The translations under genes and the position numbers were made by a program. DNA of 34,242 bases, from assembly GCA_017381835.1 (NCBI GenBank), contig JAFOBK010000116.1, positions 1-34,242 on the forward strand. Reading direction: 5' to 3'. Positions 1 through 7,560 of the stretch are shown in pieces (position 1 is the stretch's first letter; each line of letters begins with the position of its first letter). Origin of the DNA: Oscillospiraceae bacterium (GTDB lineage: Bacteria; Bacillota_A; Clostridia; Oscillospirales; Oscillospiraceae). The notes under the pieces were generated by a model. It was not told the DNA's origin and ran no database searches. It saw nothing but the letters and a program-made list of their open reading frames with translations.

Positions 1-286
1 GCGGGTTGGCGACACCGTTCGTGTTCACGTACGCATCAAGGAAGGCTCCCGTGAGCGTATCCAGGTTTTCGAAGGCACCATCATTGCTCGTAAGCATGGC
101 GGTATCGGCGAGACCATCACCGTTCGTCGTATCAGCTACGGCGTTGGCTGTGAGAAGGTTTTCCCTGTTCACTCCCCCCGTATTGCAAGTGTTGAGACCG
201 TCCGTAAGGGCAAGGTCCGCCGTGCAAAGCTGTACTACCTGCGTGACCGTTTCGGCAAGGCTGCAAAGGTCAAGGAAAAGGTCTAA
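1..286 (+). CDS. rplS: 50S ribosomal protein L19, C-terminal part (5' end outside window)
   Basis: The reading frame entering the window (first full codon at base 2) gives [15 protein letters not shown], then [33 protein letters not shown] and RRAKLYYLR, ending KAAKVKEKV with a TAA stop. These are the conserved blocks of bacterial L19, a 50S protein at the subunit interface. About 94 of the usual 115 or so residues are present; the start lies upstream. A longer open frame in another register over the same bases is a shadow. A strong terminator follows directly. The order rplS then signal peptidase, rbgA and rnhB resembles the rplS neighbourhood of other Firmicutes. Identification is from remembered family sequence. 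Confidence 0.97.
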   Translation, partial: RVGDTVRVHVRIKEGSRERIQVFEGTIIARKHGGIGETITVRRISYGVGCEKVFPVHSPRIASVETVRKGKVRRAKLYYLRDRFGKAAKVKEKV

Positions 287-299
287 TTACAAATTCAAT

Positions 300-327
300 A
301 AAAAAAGAGGGGCAACCCTCTTTTTTT
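300..327 (+). terminator. Rho-independent terminator after rplS
   Basis: An A-rich arm with GAGGG pairs with CCCTC around a short GCAA loop and runs into seven T's. It sits 13 bases past the rplS stop and separates the ribosomal protein transcript from the lepB operon. Confidence 0.9.
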
Positions 328-328
328 A

Positions 329-358
329 TTGCCCAAATTCGTATATACTTAATATATT
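329..358 (+). promoter_or_regulatory. Possible sigma-A promoter for the lepB operon
   Basis: TTGCCC (329-334), an 18-base spacer and TATATT (353-358) lie just past the rplS terminator and 35 bases before the lepB start. The -10 matches 5 of 6 and the -35 matches 4 of 6. The region is AT-rich, so other registers are possible. Confidence 0.4.
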
Positions 359-393
359 ATCGAGTTTATTATCCCGGATTGGGAGGTTATAGA

Positions 394-1014
394 ATGGACA
401 ATAAAGAAACTTCTTCCGGCCAGCCGGAGATGGAAATTAAAAATAAAGCGCAAATAAGAAAAGACAATATTTTGATGTACTTGCATGACTTTGTTGTGTG
501 GCTTGTTGCTATTTTGCTTGCTTTTTTGCTGCTGTTCCGGGTGGTTGTGGTTTCCGGCGGTTCTATGAACGATACGCTGATCCACGGCGACTATCTGCTC
601 CTTCTGAACAATGTACTCTATTCAGAGCCGAAACAAGGTGACATTATTGTAGCGGCGAAGACATCTTTTAAGAATGGTGAGCCTATCATCAAGCGTGTGA
701 TCGCCACAGAAGGTCAATGGGTAGATATTGACTTTGAAGCCGGAATTGTATATGTAAACGGTACTGCTTTGGAGGAACCATATATCAAGACACCCACAAA
801 TGCGTTTGAAGGTGTGGGATTCCCCCTTATGGTAGACGATGGCTGTATTTTTGTCATGGGTGACAACCGCAATGAGTCCAAAGACAGCCGCAGCTTGGAG
901 ATCGGTCTTATTGATGAGCGGGAGATTCTGGGAAAAGCAATTTTCCTGTTTTTACCCGGCTTTGATGAAGAAAGCGATCAAATGAATTTTAAGAGAATCG
1001 GAGCGTTATCATAA
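394..1014 (+). CDS. lepB: Signal peptidase I
   Basis: Membrane-anchored serine protease that removes signal peptides from exported proteins on the outer face of the membrane. The 206-residue product has a charged cytoplasmic N-terminus, one membrane segment at about residues 31-52, the SGGSMNDTL box with nucleophile Ser57, the general-base Lys100 in PIIKRVIA, and the late GDNRNESKDSR box. This is the usual Gram-positive SipS-like form with a single N-terminal anchor. ATG 394 is chosen because GGGAGG at 381-386 lies seven bases upstream; an in-frame TTG at 379 would lie before that site. It is the first gene of an operon, and rbgA starts one base after its stop. Confidence 0.95.
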   Translation: MDNKETSSGQPEMEIKNKAQIRKDNILMYLHDFVVWLVAILLAFLLLFRVVVVSGGSMNDTLIHGDYLLLLNNVLYSEPKQGDIIVAAKTSFKNGEPIIKRVIATEGQWVDIDFEAGIVYVNGTALEEPYIKTPTNAFEGVGFPLMVDDGCIFVMGDNRNESKDSRSLEIGLIDEREILGKAIFLFLPGFDEESDQMNFKRIGALS

Positions 1015-1015
1015 T

Positions 1016-1885
1016 ATGGAAAACGAACGCATGAATATACAGTGGTATCCCGGCCACATGACGAAAACCCGCCGTCAGATTGAAGCGGATCTGAAGCTGG
1101 TGGATGCCGTGTGCGAAATTGTGGATGCCAGAATCCCTGTTTCCAGCCGCAATCCGGATATTGACTCCATTTGCGGCAATAAACCCAGAATTATCGTCCT
1201 GAACCGCATGGATTTGGCGGATCCCAATGCGACCAAGCGTTGGCTCAGCTATTTCCGTAGCAAGGGCTTTGCTGCAGTGGCAACAGACTGCAAGTCCAGA
1301 AAGGGCATTGCTGACTTTCAGCCGGCGGTGCGTTCTGTGCTGAAAGAAAAAATCGAGCGCAACGCTGCCCGCGGTATGAATAAGCCGCTGAAAGTTATGA
1401 TCGTGGGTATTCCCAATGTAGGCAAGTCTACGCTGATCAATCAGATTTCCGGCAGAAAGGGCGCGAAGGCTGAAAACCGTCCCGGTGTTACCCGCGGCAA
1501 GCAGTGGGTGACGGTGGATAATTCTCTTCTGCTGCTGGATACTCCCGGTATCCTGTGGCCCAAGTTTGAAGATCCCGAGGTTGGCATGATGCTTGCTTAT
1601 ACCGGTGCTGTCAAGGAGGGCGTCATTGACATTGAAGAACTGGCGGTAAGACTTATTGAACTGCTGCTGAAGTTCTATCCCGAAACCCTTCGTGACCGCT
1701 ATAAGGTGGAAGCGGAGCAGGGAACTCCCGGTTGGATGCTGTTGGAGGAAGCAGGACGTAAGCGCGGCTATCTGATGGCAAGAGCGGAAGTCAACACCGA
1801 GCGTATGGCTAAGGTGCTGCTGGATGAATATCGCAGCGGCAAACTGGGTAAGATCACTTTTGAAGAACCGGAGGTCACAGAATGA
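1016..1885 (+). CDS. rbgA: Ribosome biogenesis GTPase RbgA/YlqF
   Basis: Circularly permuted GTPase needed for late 50S assembly. The N-terminus IQWYPGHMTK is the family signature. The G4 motif NRMD (about 63-66) comes before the G1 P-loop GIPNVGKST (about 131-139) and the G3 DTPGILWPKFED, which is the diagnostic permuted order. The C-terminal region with RDRYKVE and KRGYLMARAEVN matches the ANTAR-like RNA-binding part. Length (289) is normal. The stop overlaps the rnhB start as ATGA, the same pairing as B. subtilis rbgA-rnhB. A second in-frame ATG at 1031 (MNIQWYP) aligns better with the B. subtilis start, so the first five residues are uncertain. Confidence 0.95.
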   Translation: MENERMNIQWYPGHMTKTRRQIEADLKLVDAVCEIVDARIPVSSRNPDIDSICGNKPRIIVLNRMDLADPNATKRWLSYFRSKGFAAVATDCKSRKGIADFQPAVRSVLKEKIERNAARGMNKPLKVMIVGIPNVGKSTLINQISGRKGAKAENRPGVTRGKQWVTVDNSLLLLDTPGILWPKFEDPEVGMMLAYTGAVKEGVIDIEELAVRLIELLLKFYPETLRDRYKVEAEQGTPGWMLLEEAGRKRGYLMARAEVNTERMAKVLLDEYRSGKLGKITFEEPEVTE

Positions 1886-2496
1886 GCCAGCAGGATATGT
1901 GGAAAATTGAACAGAGCCACTTTGACCGCGGTGTTCAGATTATCTGCGGTGTGGATGAAGCCGGCCGTGGACCCCTGGCAGGACCTGTCTGTGCTGCTGC
2001 CGTGATTCTGCCTGCCAATGTAGAAATTCCCGGTCTGAATGACAGCAAGAAGCTCTCTGACAAAAAGCGCAGAGAACTCTATCCGATTATCAAGGAGAAG
2101 GCGATTGCATACGGCATTGCCTTTGCAGATCATAAGGAAATTGACGAAATCAATATTCTCCAGGCTACTTATCTTGCCATGGAGCGTGCCATTAACCAGC
2201 TGTCCGTAAAGCCGGAATTGGCTCTTATCGACGGTAACCGGGCGAAGGACTTTGGTGTTCCGGTGGAAACCGTCGTCCACGGTGACAGCCTGAGCGCCAG
2301 CATCGCGGCAGCATCTGTGCTGGCAAAGGTGACCCGTGATGACTATATGCTGGAGATGGCTAATACATATCCCGGCTATGATTTTGAAATCCATAAGGGA
2401 TACGGCACCAAGGCCCACTATGCAGCCCTGACCAAGCTGGGTACAAGTCCCATTCACAGAATGTCTTTCCTCAAAAAATTCTATGGGGAGAAATAA
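1882..2496 (+). CDS. rnhB: Ribonuclease HII
   Basis: Removes RNA from RNA-DNA hybrids and single ribonucleotides from DNA. CGVDEAGRGPLAGP carries catalytic Asp25 and Glu26 and the GRG hybrid-recognition motif; ALIDGN supplies Asp117 and HGDSLSASIAAASVLAK supplies Asp135. NDSKKLSDKKR and a terminal block with HKGYGT and GTSPIHRMSF complete the family pattern. The 204-residue protein is a compact type HII without an N-terminal extension. The start overlaps the rbgA stop by four bases, and the 3' end overlaps the next gene by 14, so all three are likely translated together. Confidence 0.96.
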   Translation: MSQQDMWKIEQSHFDRGVQIICGVDEAGRGPLAGPVCAAAVILPANVEIPGLNDSKKLSDKKRRELYPIIKEKAIAYGIAFADHKEIDEINILQATYLAMERAINQLSVKPELALIDGNRAKDFGVPVETVVHGDSLSASIAAASVLAKVTRDDYMLEMANTYPGYDFEIHKGYGTKAHYAALTKLGTSPIHRMSFLKKFYGEK

Positions 2497-2848
2497 TCTG
2501 AGCGGAGCCTGGGGTGAGGCGCTGGCAGCGAAATACATGCAGAAAAAGCGATATAAGATCCTGGCTACAAACTATCGCAGCCGTTTTGGTGAGATCGACT
2601 TGATCGCGGCAGACCGAAAGTATTTGGTGTTTGTAGAAGTGAAACTGCGAAAGTCCGATCGATTTGCCAATGCCCATGAGTTTGTGGATCTTCGTAAGCA
2701 GGAGAGAATTCGCACAACGGCTTCTTACTATCTGTCTGAGTTCCCCACACAGCTGCAGCCCAGATTTGATGTGATTGAAATTTATGCTCCGTTGGGAACG
2801 GCTACGCCGGACCCGGAAATTTACCACTGGGAGGATGCGTTTGTATGA
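2483..2848 (+). CDS. YraN/UPF0102 family nuclease-fold protein
   Basis: Small (121 aa) protein of the UPF0102/YraN family, a predicted endonuclease-like fold usually found beside rnhB. Visible signatures are GAWGEALAAKYMQKKRYKILATNYR, then FGEIDLIAADRKYLVFVEVKLRKS; the E-I-D and E-V-K residues match the PD-(D/E)XK nuclease core. Biological role is not established, although relatives have been linked to DNA processing. The start lies inside the rnhB end, and the stop shares ATGA with the next gene, so it is embedded in the operon. Start choice is supported by that overlap and by family length. Confidence 0.9.
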   Translation: MGRNNLSGAWGEALAAKYMQKKRYKILATNYRSRFGEIDLIAADRKYLVFVEVKLRKSDRFANAHEFVDLRKQERIRTTASYYLSEFPTQLQPRFDVIEIYAPLGTATPDPEIYHWEDAFV

Positions 2849-3798
2849 ATATTCCCGTATTTGACCTGCATTGTGATACTGCACTTGCTCTGTTTGAGCA
2901 TAATGATCGTCCTGAAAAACAGCTTCGGCAGAATGATTGCCACATTGACCTGGAACGGGCAGGGAAGCTGGCCGGTTACTGTCAGTGCTTTGCCTGCTTT
3001 ACCACGCCCTTTATGCAGAAGTGGATGAATGTATCTGCGGAGACAGTTTTTGAGAAAGAACTTGAGGTTCTTCAAAAAGGACTTTCTGAGAATCAGGATC
3101 TGATTCGGCAGGCATTTACTGCGGCGGACGTGGAAGAAAACTTGAAAAATGGAATGATGTCTGCTGTCCTTACCATCGAAGGCCCCGCAGGCTTTGGTTT
3201 TGACCCGGCACGGCTGGAAGCATTATATCAGCAGGGATTCCGAATCACTTCCCTTGGTTGGAATGAGCAGAATCCGCTGGCAGGCTCCCATGTAACCGGC
3301 GGCGGTTTGACGGACTTGGGCAGAGAATACATAAAGGAGGCTCAGCGATTGGGTATGATCATCGATGTGAGCCATATCAGCGATGAGGCTTTTTGGAACA
3401 TCATGGATGTGACCCAGGCGCCTGTCATTGCTACTCACTCCAACTCCAGAGCCGTGTGCAATCACTCCAGAAATCTGACCGATGATATGTTCATGGCTAT
3501 TTGCAAGACCGGCGGTGTGGCTGGCTTTAATATGTGTGACGATTTTGTAGGAACTGCGCCGGATTTGAACACTTGCTGTGACCATTTCCTGCATTTTATG
3601 GAGCTGGATCCTGAAGGCAAGCATATTGCTTTGGGTGGAGACCTGGATGGTGTGGAGACGCTGCCTAACGGCGTAACCGGTGTGGAAAGCTACCCCGATT
3701 TAGCGGATGCACTGCTGGCACGGGGCCTGAGTGAAGAAAACTTACACAATATTTACTGGAAGAATGCTTTGGGAGTGATGAAGCGTTGCTGTATTTGA
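2845..3798 (+). CDS. Membrane dipeptidase family enzyme (peptidase M19)
   Basis: Zinc-dependent dipeptidase of the renal dipeptidase/M19 family in the amidohydrolase fold. The first metal pair is His9-x-Asp11 in FDLHCDT; the bridging Glu112 is in LTIEGPAGFG; His177 is in IDVSHISDEAFW; His198 is in IATHSNSRAV with NHSRN following; GGDLDG is the late Asp motif. All metal ligands seem present, so it should be active. There is no signal peptide, so it is probably cytosolic and may act on dipeptides, including D-configured or peptidoglycan-derived ones (inference). Length 317 is typical. It overlaps the previous gene by four bases and the next by 13. Confidence 0.92.
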   Translation: MNIPVFDLHCDTALALFEHNDRPEKQLRQNDCHIDLERAGKLAGYCQCFACFTTPFMQKWMNVSAETVFEKELEVLQKGLSENQDLIRQAFTAADVEENLKNGMMSAVLTIEGPAGFGFDPARLEALYQQGFRITSLGWNEQNPLAGSHVTGGGLTDLGREYIKEAQRLGMIIDVSHISDEAFWNIMDVTQAPVIATHSNSRAVCNHSRNLTDDMFMAICKTGGVAGFNMCDDFVGTAPDLNTCCDHFLHFMELDPEGKHIALGGDLDGVETLPNGVTGVESYPDLADALLARGLSEENLHNIYWKNALGVMKRCCI

Positions 3799-4706
3799 GT
3801 ACCAAAAGTAAAGCGGATTCTTTTACTGCCCATAAGGTACTGCGCAGTACTGCGGCACCGGATGGGGGTATGTTTATGCCTATGCAGATCCCGGTGCAGG
3901 ACGACTATGCCCTGGACAGATTTGAACGGATGAGCTTTGGCGAAACGGTTGCAACGGTATTGAATCTGTTCTTTGGTACCAATCTGTCCGGCTGGGATGT
4001 GGATTTTACCGTTGGCCGTCAGGCTGTTGAGTTAGCAACCATGGGGCATAAGGTATCTGTTGCGGAACTTTGGCATAATCCTGCCGGCTCCCGGGATTAC
4101 TTTGTGCAGCGCCTTTATCAGCTGGTTCTTGGGGATCCGGTGAGCACACGCAAACCCAATGCATGGTTTTGTACTGCGGTCAATATTGCGACGCTCTTTG
4201 GTATTTACGGAAAATTCTGCCGGCGGGATGTGTACACCTTTGATGTCGCGGTAGATACGGCGGATTTGCAGATGCTCTTTGCTGTTCGGTATGCCCAGCG
4301 AATGGGTTTGCCGGTCAGGAAAATCATTTTGGGTTGTATGGAGGAGGACGGCCTTTGGGACTTCCTTTCTTACGGTGACTATACAGCAGCCAAGAAGGAG
4401 CGCAATATCGGATTTGAAGCATTGCTTTGGCTTGCCTGCGGTTATCGGGAAGTGGAGCGCTATCATGTTTCCCTGGAAGAAAAAGTGACTTACCGTGTAC
4501 CTATGCTTCCTCTGGAAACTTTCCGCAAGGGTATATTCCCCACAGTTGTGGGTGAGGGGCGTGCGAGAAATGTCATGGAAAACACCCATGAATATCAAAT
4601 GGAAATTGATACGGCCAGAGCGTTCGGCGCACTGCTCAATTACCGGGCAAAGACCGGTGAGAATAAGACGACGCTGATGTTCGGAAATAACGCACCGAAA
4701 GTATAA
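3786..4706 (+). CDS. Threonine-synthase-like protein lacking the PLP lysine (probable pseudoenzyme)
   Basis: The N-terminus MLYLSTKSK followed by RSTAAPDGGMFMP matches the N-terminal domain of long-type threonine synthase. AELWHNPAGSRDYFVQ aligns with the ELFHGPTLAFKDFALQ block, with Arg103 where the PLP-binding lysine should be. The following phosphate-binding region (GATSGDTG in true enzymes) is missing. Later blocks (TAVNIATLFGIYGKF, a QRMGLPVRKIILG strand and IDTARAFGALLNYR) match the C-terminal half. The 306-residue length compares with about 490 for the active family. It is therefore unlikely to make threonine from phosphohomoserine; function is unknown. TTG 3786 is used, with GGGAG at 3771-3775. 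The frame is intact and sits inside a tight operon. Confidence 0.7.
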   Translation: MLYLSTKSKADSFTAHKVLRSTAAPDGGMFMPMQIPVQDDYALDRFERMSFGETVATVLNLFFGTNLSGWDVDFTVGRQAVELATMGHKVSVAELWHNPAGSRDYFVQRLYQLVLGDPVSTRKPNAWFCTAVNIATLFGIYGKFCRRDVYTFDVAVDTADLQMLFAVRYAQRMGLPVRKIILGCMEEDGLWDFLSYGDYTAAKKERNIGFEALLWLACGYREVERYHVSLEEKVTYRVPMLPLETFRKGIFPTVVGEGRARNVMENTHEYQMEIDTARAFGALLNYRAKTGENKTTLMFGNNAPKV

Positions 4707-4730
4707 GAAATAGGCAATAAGGAGTAACGG

Positions 4731-5420
4731 ATGGCTTTATACGCAATTGGAGATCTGCATTTGTGCCTGGGCGCACCCAAACCAATGGATGTGTTTGGCG
4801 GTGCCTGGGTAGGTTATATGGATAAACTCCGGGAAGGGCTGTCGGTTATCGGTCCGGAGGATACCACGGTGCTTTTGGGAGACTTGTCCTGGGCACTGGA
4901 TCTGCAGAGTGCTGCGGCAGACTTTGCCTGGATCAATGAAATTCCCGGACGGAAGATCATTCTGAAAGGTAACCATGATTATTGGTGGAGTACGGCGGCT
5001 AAATTCTATAAATTCTGCCAGGAAAACGGATTTTCCGATCAGTGGATTCTGAATAATAACTGCTATGAATACGATGGCTATGCCATTTGCGGTACCCGCG
5101 GATGGTTCTATGAAGAAGAACGAAGCGGCGACCATGATGAAAAAGTATTCAAGCGGGAATTGATGCGGCTGGAGGCCTCTTTGAAAGCAGCGGGAGATCT
5201 TCACAAGATCGTGTTTCTGCACTACCCGCCCAAGTACAAGGGCTATGAATGCCGGGAGATCCTGGATCTGCTGAAGCGTTACGATGTACGGCGCTGTTTT
5301 TATGGACATCTTCACGGTGCCAGTCATGGATTGGCAATGGAAGGCCAGTGGGACGGTATCGAGTTCCATCTGGTTGCTGCGGATAAACTTGGCTTCCGTC
5401 CTTTCCTGGTAAATTCATAA
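4731..5420 (+). CDS. Calcineurin-like metallophosphoesterase
   Basis: Two-metal phosphoesterase of the calcineurin-like superfamily. Motifs occur in order: AIGDLHL (Asp8, His10), LLGDLSWA (Asp51), LKGNHDYWW (Asn81, His82), FLHYPP and YGHLHG. The WGG/DYWW variant and about 229-residue length fit a conserved bacterial group annotated only as metallophosphoesterase or phosphohydrolase; its substrate is unknown to me. No signal peptide or membrane segment, so cytosolic. AAGGAG lies just before the ATG. It is the last gene of the lepB operon; the stop is followed closely by the tig promoter, without an obvious terminator hairpin. Confidence 0.9.
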   Translation: MALYAIGDLHLCLGAPKPMDVFGGAWVGYMDKLREGLSVIGPEDTTVLLGDLSWALDLQSAAADFAWINEIPGRKIILKGNHDYWWSTAAKFYKFCQENGFSDQWILNNNCYEYDGYAICGTRGWFYEEERSGDHDEKVFKRELMRLEASLKAAGDLHKIVFLHYPPKYKGYECREILDLLKRYDVRRCFYGHLHGASHGLAMEGQWDGIEFHLVAADKLGFRPFLVNS

Positions 5421-5437
5421 AATATTCAAGAAAAGTG

Positions 5438-5466
5438 TGGACATTTGCGGTATTATTTGTTAGAAT
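5438..5466 (+). promoter_or_regulatory. Strong extended -10 promoter for tig-clpP-clpX-lon-engB
   Basis: TGGACA (5438-5443), a 17-base spacer and TAGAAT (5461-5466) with TGT just upstream, giving an extended -10. Each hexamer matches 5 of 6 consensus bases. The start point would fall near 5473, about 60 bases before tig. I see no CIRCE inverted repeat or CtsR-type heptad repeat around it, so classical heat-shock repressor control is not evident. Confidence 0.8.
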
Positions 5467-5534
5467 ATATCGGATGCAAATTTAAATAATGAATGACTGC
5501 CTTTGGCGGTCTGAATTTTGGGAGGATAACAATA

Positions 5535-6839
5535 ATGAACGTTAAGAGCATTGAAAGAAATGGCAATCAGGCTACCATCACTGTCGAGATTGACAAGGAA
5601 CTGATGGAGTCCGGTGTCCAGAAGGCTTACCTGAAGGCTCGCAAGAATATCATGATCCCCGGCTTCCGTAAGGGCAAGGCTCCCCGTAAGATGATCGAGG
5701 CTATGTACGGCGCTCACGTCTTCTTTGAAGACGGCCTGGAGGAGATTTTCCCCGAGGTTTACGACGCAGCTGTTGTTAAGCAGGATGTGAAGGCAGTTGG
5801 CCGTCCCAGCCTGACCGATATGCAGATCAGCGATGACAATGTGGTTACCATCGTTCTGACCACCGATGTTTACCCCGAGGTCACCCTGGGCCAGTACAAG
5901 GGCATGGAAGTTGAGAAGGCAGAAGCTACCGTTGCTGACGCACAGATCGAGGCTGAGCTGAACCGCATGGCTGAGAATGTTGCTTCCACCGAGACTGTTG
6001 AGCGTGCAGCTGAGATGGGCGACACCGCTAACATCGACTTCGAAGGATTCGACAACGGCGTTCCCTTCAACGGCGGCAAGGGCGAAGGCCATGACCTGAA
6101 GCTGGGCTCTCACTCCTTCGTTCCCGGTTTTGAGGAGCAGATCGTTGGCATGACTGCCGGCGAGGAGAAGGACATCGACATCACTTTCCCCGAGGATTAC
6201 CACGCTGACCTGGCTGGCAAGGCTGTTGTTTTCCATGTTAAGCTGAACAAGGTCACCGTTACCAATGTTCCCGCTCTGGACGATGAGTTCGCTAAGGACG
6301 TTTCCGAGTTCGAGACTCTGGAAGAGCTGAAGGCTGACCTGAAGGCAAAGGCTCTGGAGAATGCTCAGAAGCAGGTTGACTCCGCTTTCGAGCAGGCATG
6401 TGTTGACAAGGCTGCTGAGCTGGCAACTGTTGAACTGCCCGCTGGCCTGATCGACATGGAGCTGGACAACCAGATGGAGCGTTTCGCTTACCAGCTGCAG
6501 ATGAGCGGCTACTCCATGGAGCAGTACGCTAAGATGATGGGCGGCGACATGAGCTCCATGCGCAACGCTTTCCGTCCCGCTGCTGAGAAGCAGGCTAAGG
6601 CTAACGTCACTCTGGCTAAGATCGTTGAGGTCGAGGGCATCACTGTTTCCGACGAGGACATCGCTGCTGAGTACGAGGCAATGGCTAAGCAGTACGAGCT
6701 GGAAGTTGAGAAGATCAAGGGCATGGTTCCCGCTGAGGAGATCAAGACCAGCCTGGAGACCCGTAAGGCTGTGAAGGTTATTGTTGAGGCTGCTGTTCCC
6801 GTTGCACCCAAGGCTAAGGAAGAGGCTACCGAGGAATAA
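5535..6839 (+). CDS. tig: Trigger factor (ribosome-associated chaperone and prolyl isomerase)
   Basis: Binds nascent chains at the ribosome exit tunnel. The N-terminal ribosome-binding domain carries the signature GFRKGKAPRKMIEAMYG (about residues 38-54). A central FKBP-type isomerase domain follows (GDTANIDFEGF, LGSHSFVPGFEEQIVGM, ITFPEDYHADLAGK). A long helical C-terminal chaperone domain ends in an acidic tail. Length 434 is standard. GGGAGG at 5520-5525 fixes ATG 5535; a longer in-frame start at 5493 lies upstream of that site. The codons are strongly biased (GCT, AAG, CTG, GTT), as expected for an abundant protein, in contrast to the flanking phosphoesterase. Confidence 0.97.
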   Translation: MNVKSIERNGNQATITVEIDKELMESGVQKAYLKARKNIMIPGFRKGKAPRKMIEAMYGAHVFFEDGLEEIFPEVYDAAVVKQDVKAVGRPSLTDMQISDDNVVTIVLTTDVYPEVTLGQYKGMEVEKAEATVADAQIEAELNRMAENVASTETVERAAEMGDTANIDFEGFDNGVPFNGGKGEGHDLKLGSHSFVPGFEEQIVGMTAGEEKDIDITFPEDYHADLAGKAVVFHVKLNKVTVTNVPALDDEFAKDVSEFETLEELKADLKAKALENAQKQVDSAFEQACVDKAAELATVELPAGLIDMELDNQMERFAYQLQMSGYSMEQYAKMMGGDMSSMRNAFRPAAEKQAKANVTLAKIVEVEGITVSDEDIAAEYEAMAKQYELEVEKIKGMVPAEEIKTSLETRKAVKVIVEAAVPVAPKAKEEATEE

Positions 6840-6890
6840 TTTTCCATACAAATGGTTAGAATGTTTCAAACCCTGAAAGGAGACATGACC

Positions 6891-7472
6891 ATGAGTTTAG
6901 TACCCTATGTTGTTGAGCAGACCAGCCGTGGCGAACGCAGCTACGATATCTTTTCCCGTCTGCTGAATGACCGCATCATTTTCCTGTCCGAGGAAGTCAA
7001 TGATACCACTGCCAGCCTGATCGTTGCGCAGATGCTGTATCTGGAGGCTCAGGATCCGGATAAGGATATTCAGTTTTATATCAACAGCCCCGGCGGCAGC
7101 GTAACTGCCGGTATGGCGATTTACGACACCATGCAGTACATCAAGTGCGATGTGGCTACCATCTGTGTTGGTATGGCCGCATCCATGGGTGCATTCCTGC
7201 TGGCTGCCGGTACCAAGGGCAAGCGTATGGCTCTGCCCAATGCTGAGATTATGATCCATCAGCCTTCCGCAGGCACCCAGGGTCAGATCACCGATATGGC
7301 AATTCACATGAAGCGTCTGGAAACCATCAAGGCTCGTATGAACCGGATCCTGGCGGAAAAGACCGGCAAGAGTGTGGAAGAAGTGACCGCCGCTTGCGAG
7401 CGCGATAACTTCATGACTTCTGAGGAAGCTAAGGAATTCGGCATTATCGACCGTGTTCTGGAGCGCCACTAA
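6891..7472 (+). CDS. clpP: ATP-dependent Clp protease proteolytic subunit
   Basis: Tetradecameric serine protease that works with ClpX. The catalytic triad is Ser98 in GMAASMGAF, His123 in MIHQPSAG and Asp172 in [17 protein letters not shown] is also conserved. The 193-residue product begins [10 protein letters not shown], the usual mature-type N-terminus. AAAGGAGA at 6876-6883 is seven bases before ATG 6891; ATG 6885 is too close to that site and ATG 6852 precedes it. It lies 51 bases after tig and 88 bases before clpX. Classic tig-clpP-clpX order. Confidence 0.98.
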   Translation: MSLVPYVVEQTSRGERSYDIFSRLLNDRIIFLSEEVNDTTASLIVAQMLYLEAQDPDKDIQFYINSPGGSVTAGMAIYDTMQYIKCDVATICVGMAASMGAFLLAAGTKGKRMALPNAEIMIHQPSAGTQGQITDMAIHMKRLETIKARMNRILAEKTGKSVEEVTAACERDNFMTSEEAKEFGIIDRVLERH

Positions 7473-7504
7473 TTGGGATCTCTCAGTTAATTTCATTATT
7501 CCAT

Positions 7505-7539
7505 TGCTGAGGAGCTGGCTATGCCAGCTCCCATCAGCA
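7505..7539 (+). promoter_or_regulatory. Long hairpin in the clpP-clpX spacer
   Basis: GGAGCTGGC (7511-7519) pairs perfectly with GCCAGCTCC (7523-7531) around a TAT loop. The stem continues with TGCTGA (7505-7510) against TCAGCA (7534-7539) after a two-base bulge, for 15 pairs in total. No T-run follows, so it is not a canonical terminator. It ends three bases before the clpX ribosome-binding site (AAAGGCGG, 7543-7550). A role in mRNA processing, in stabilising the clpP transcript, or in tuning clpX translation is inferred. Confidence 0.75.
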
Positions 7540-7560
7540 TAGAAAGGCGGTATTTGCTTC

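Noticed and set aside
6..392. A 128-codon plus-strand frame at the left edge
   Set aside because: It is out of register with ribosomal protein L19, which fully explains bases 2-286, and it runs through the terminator.
5460..6869. A 469-codon minus-strand open frame opposite tig
   Set aside because: It mirrors the highly biased codons of trigger factor, is a low-complexity Leu/Ser/His-rich product with no known domain, and has no ribosome site. Similar long shadows lie opposite lon (9980-11317) and the symporter (22311-24023).
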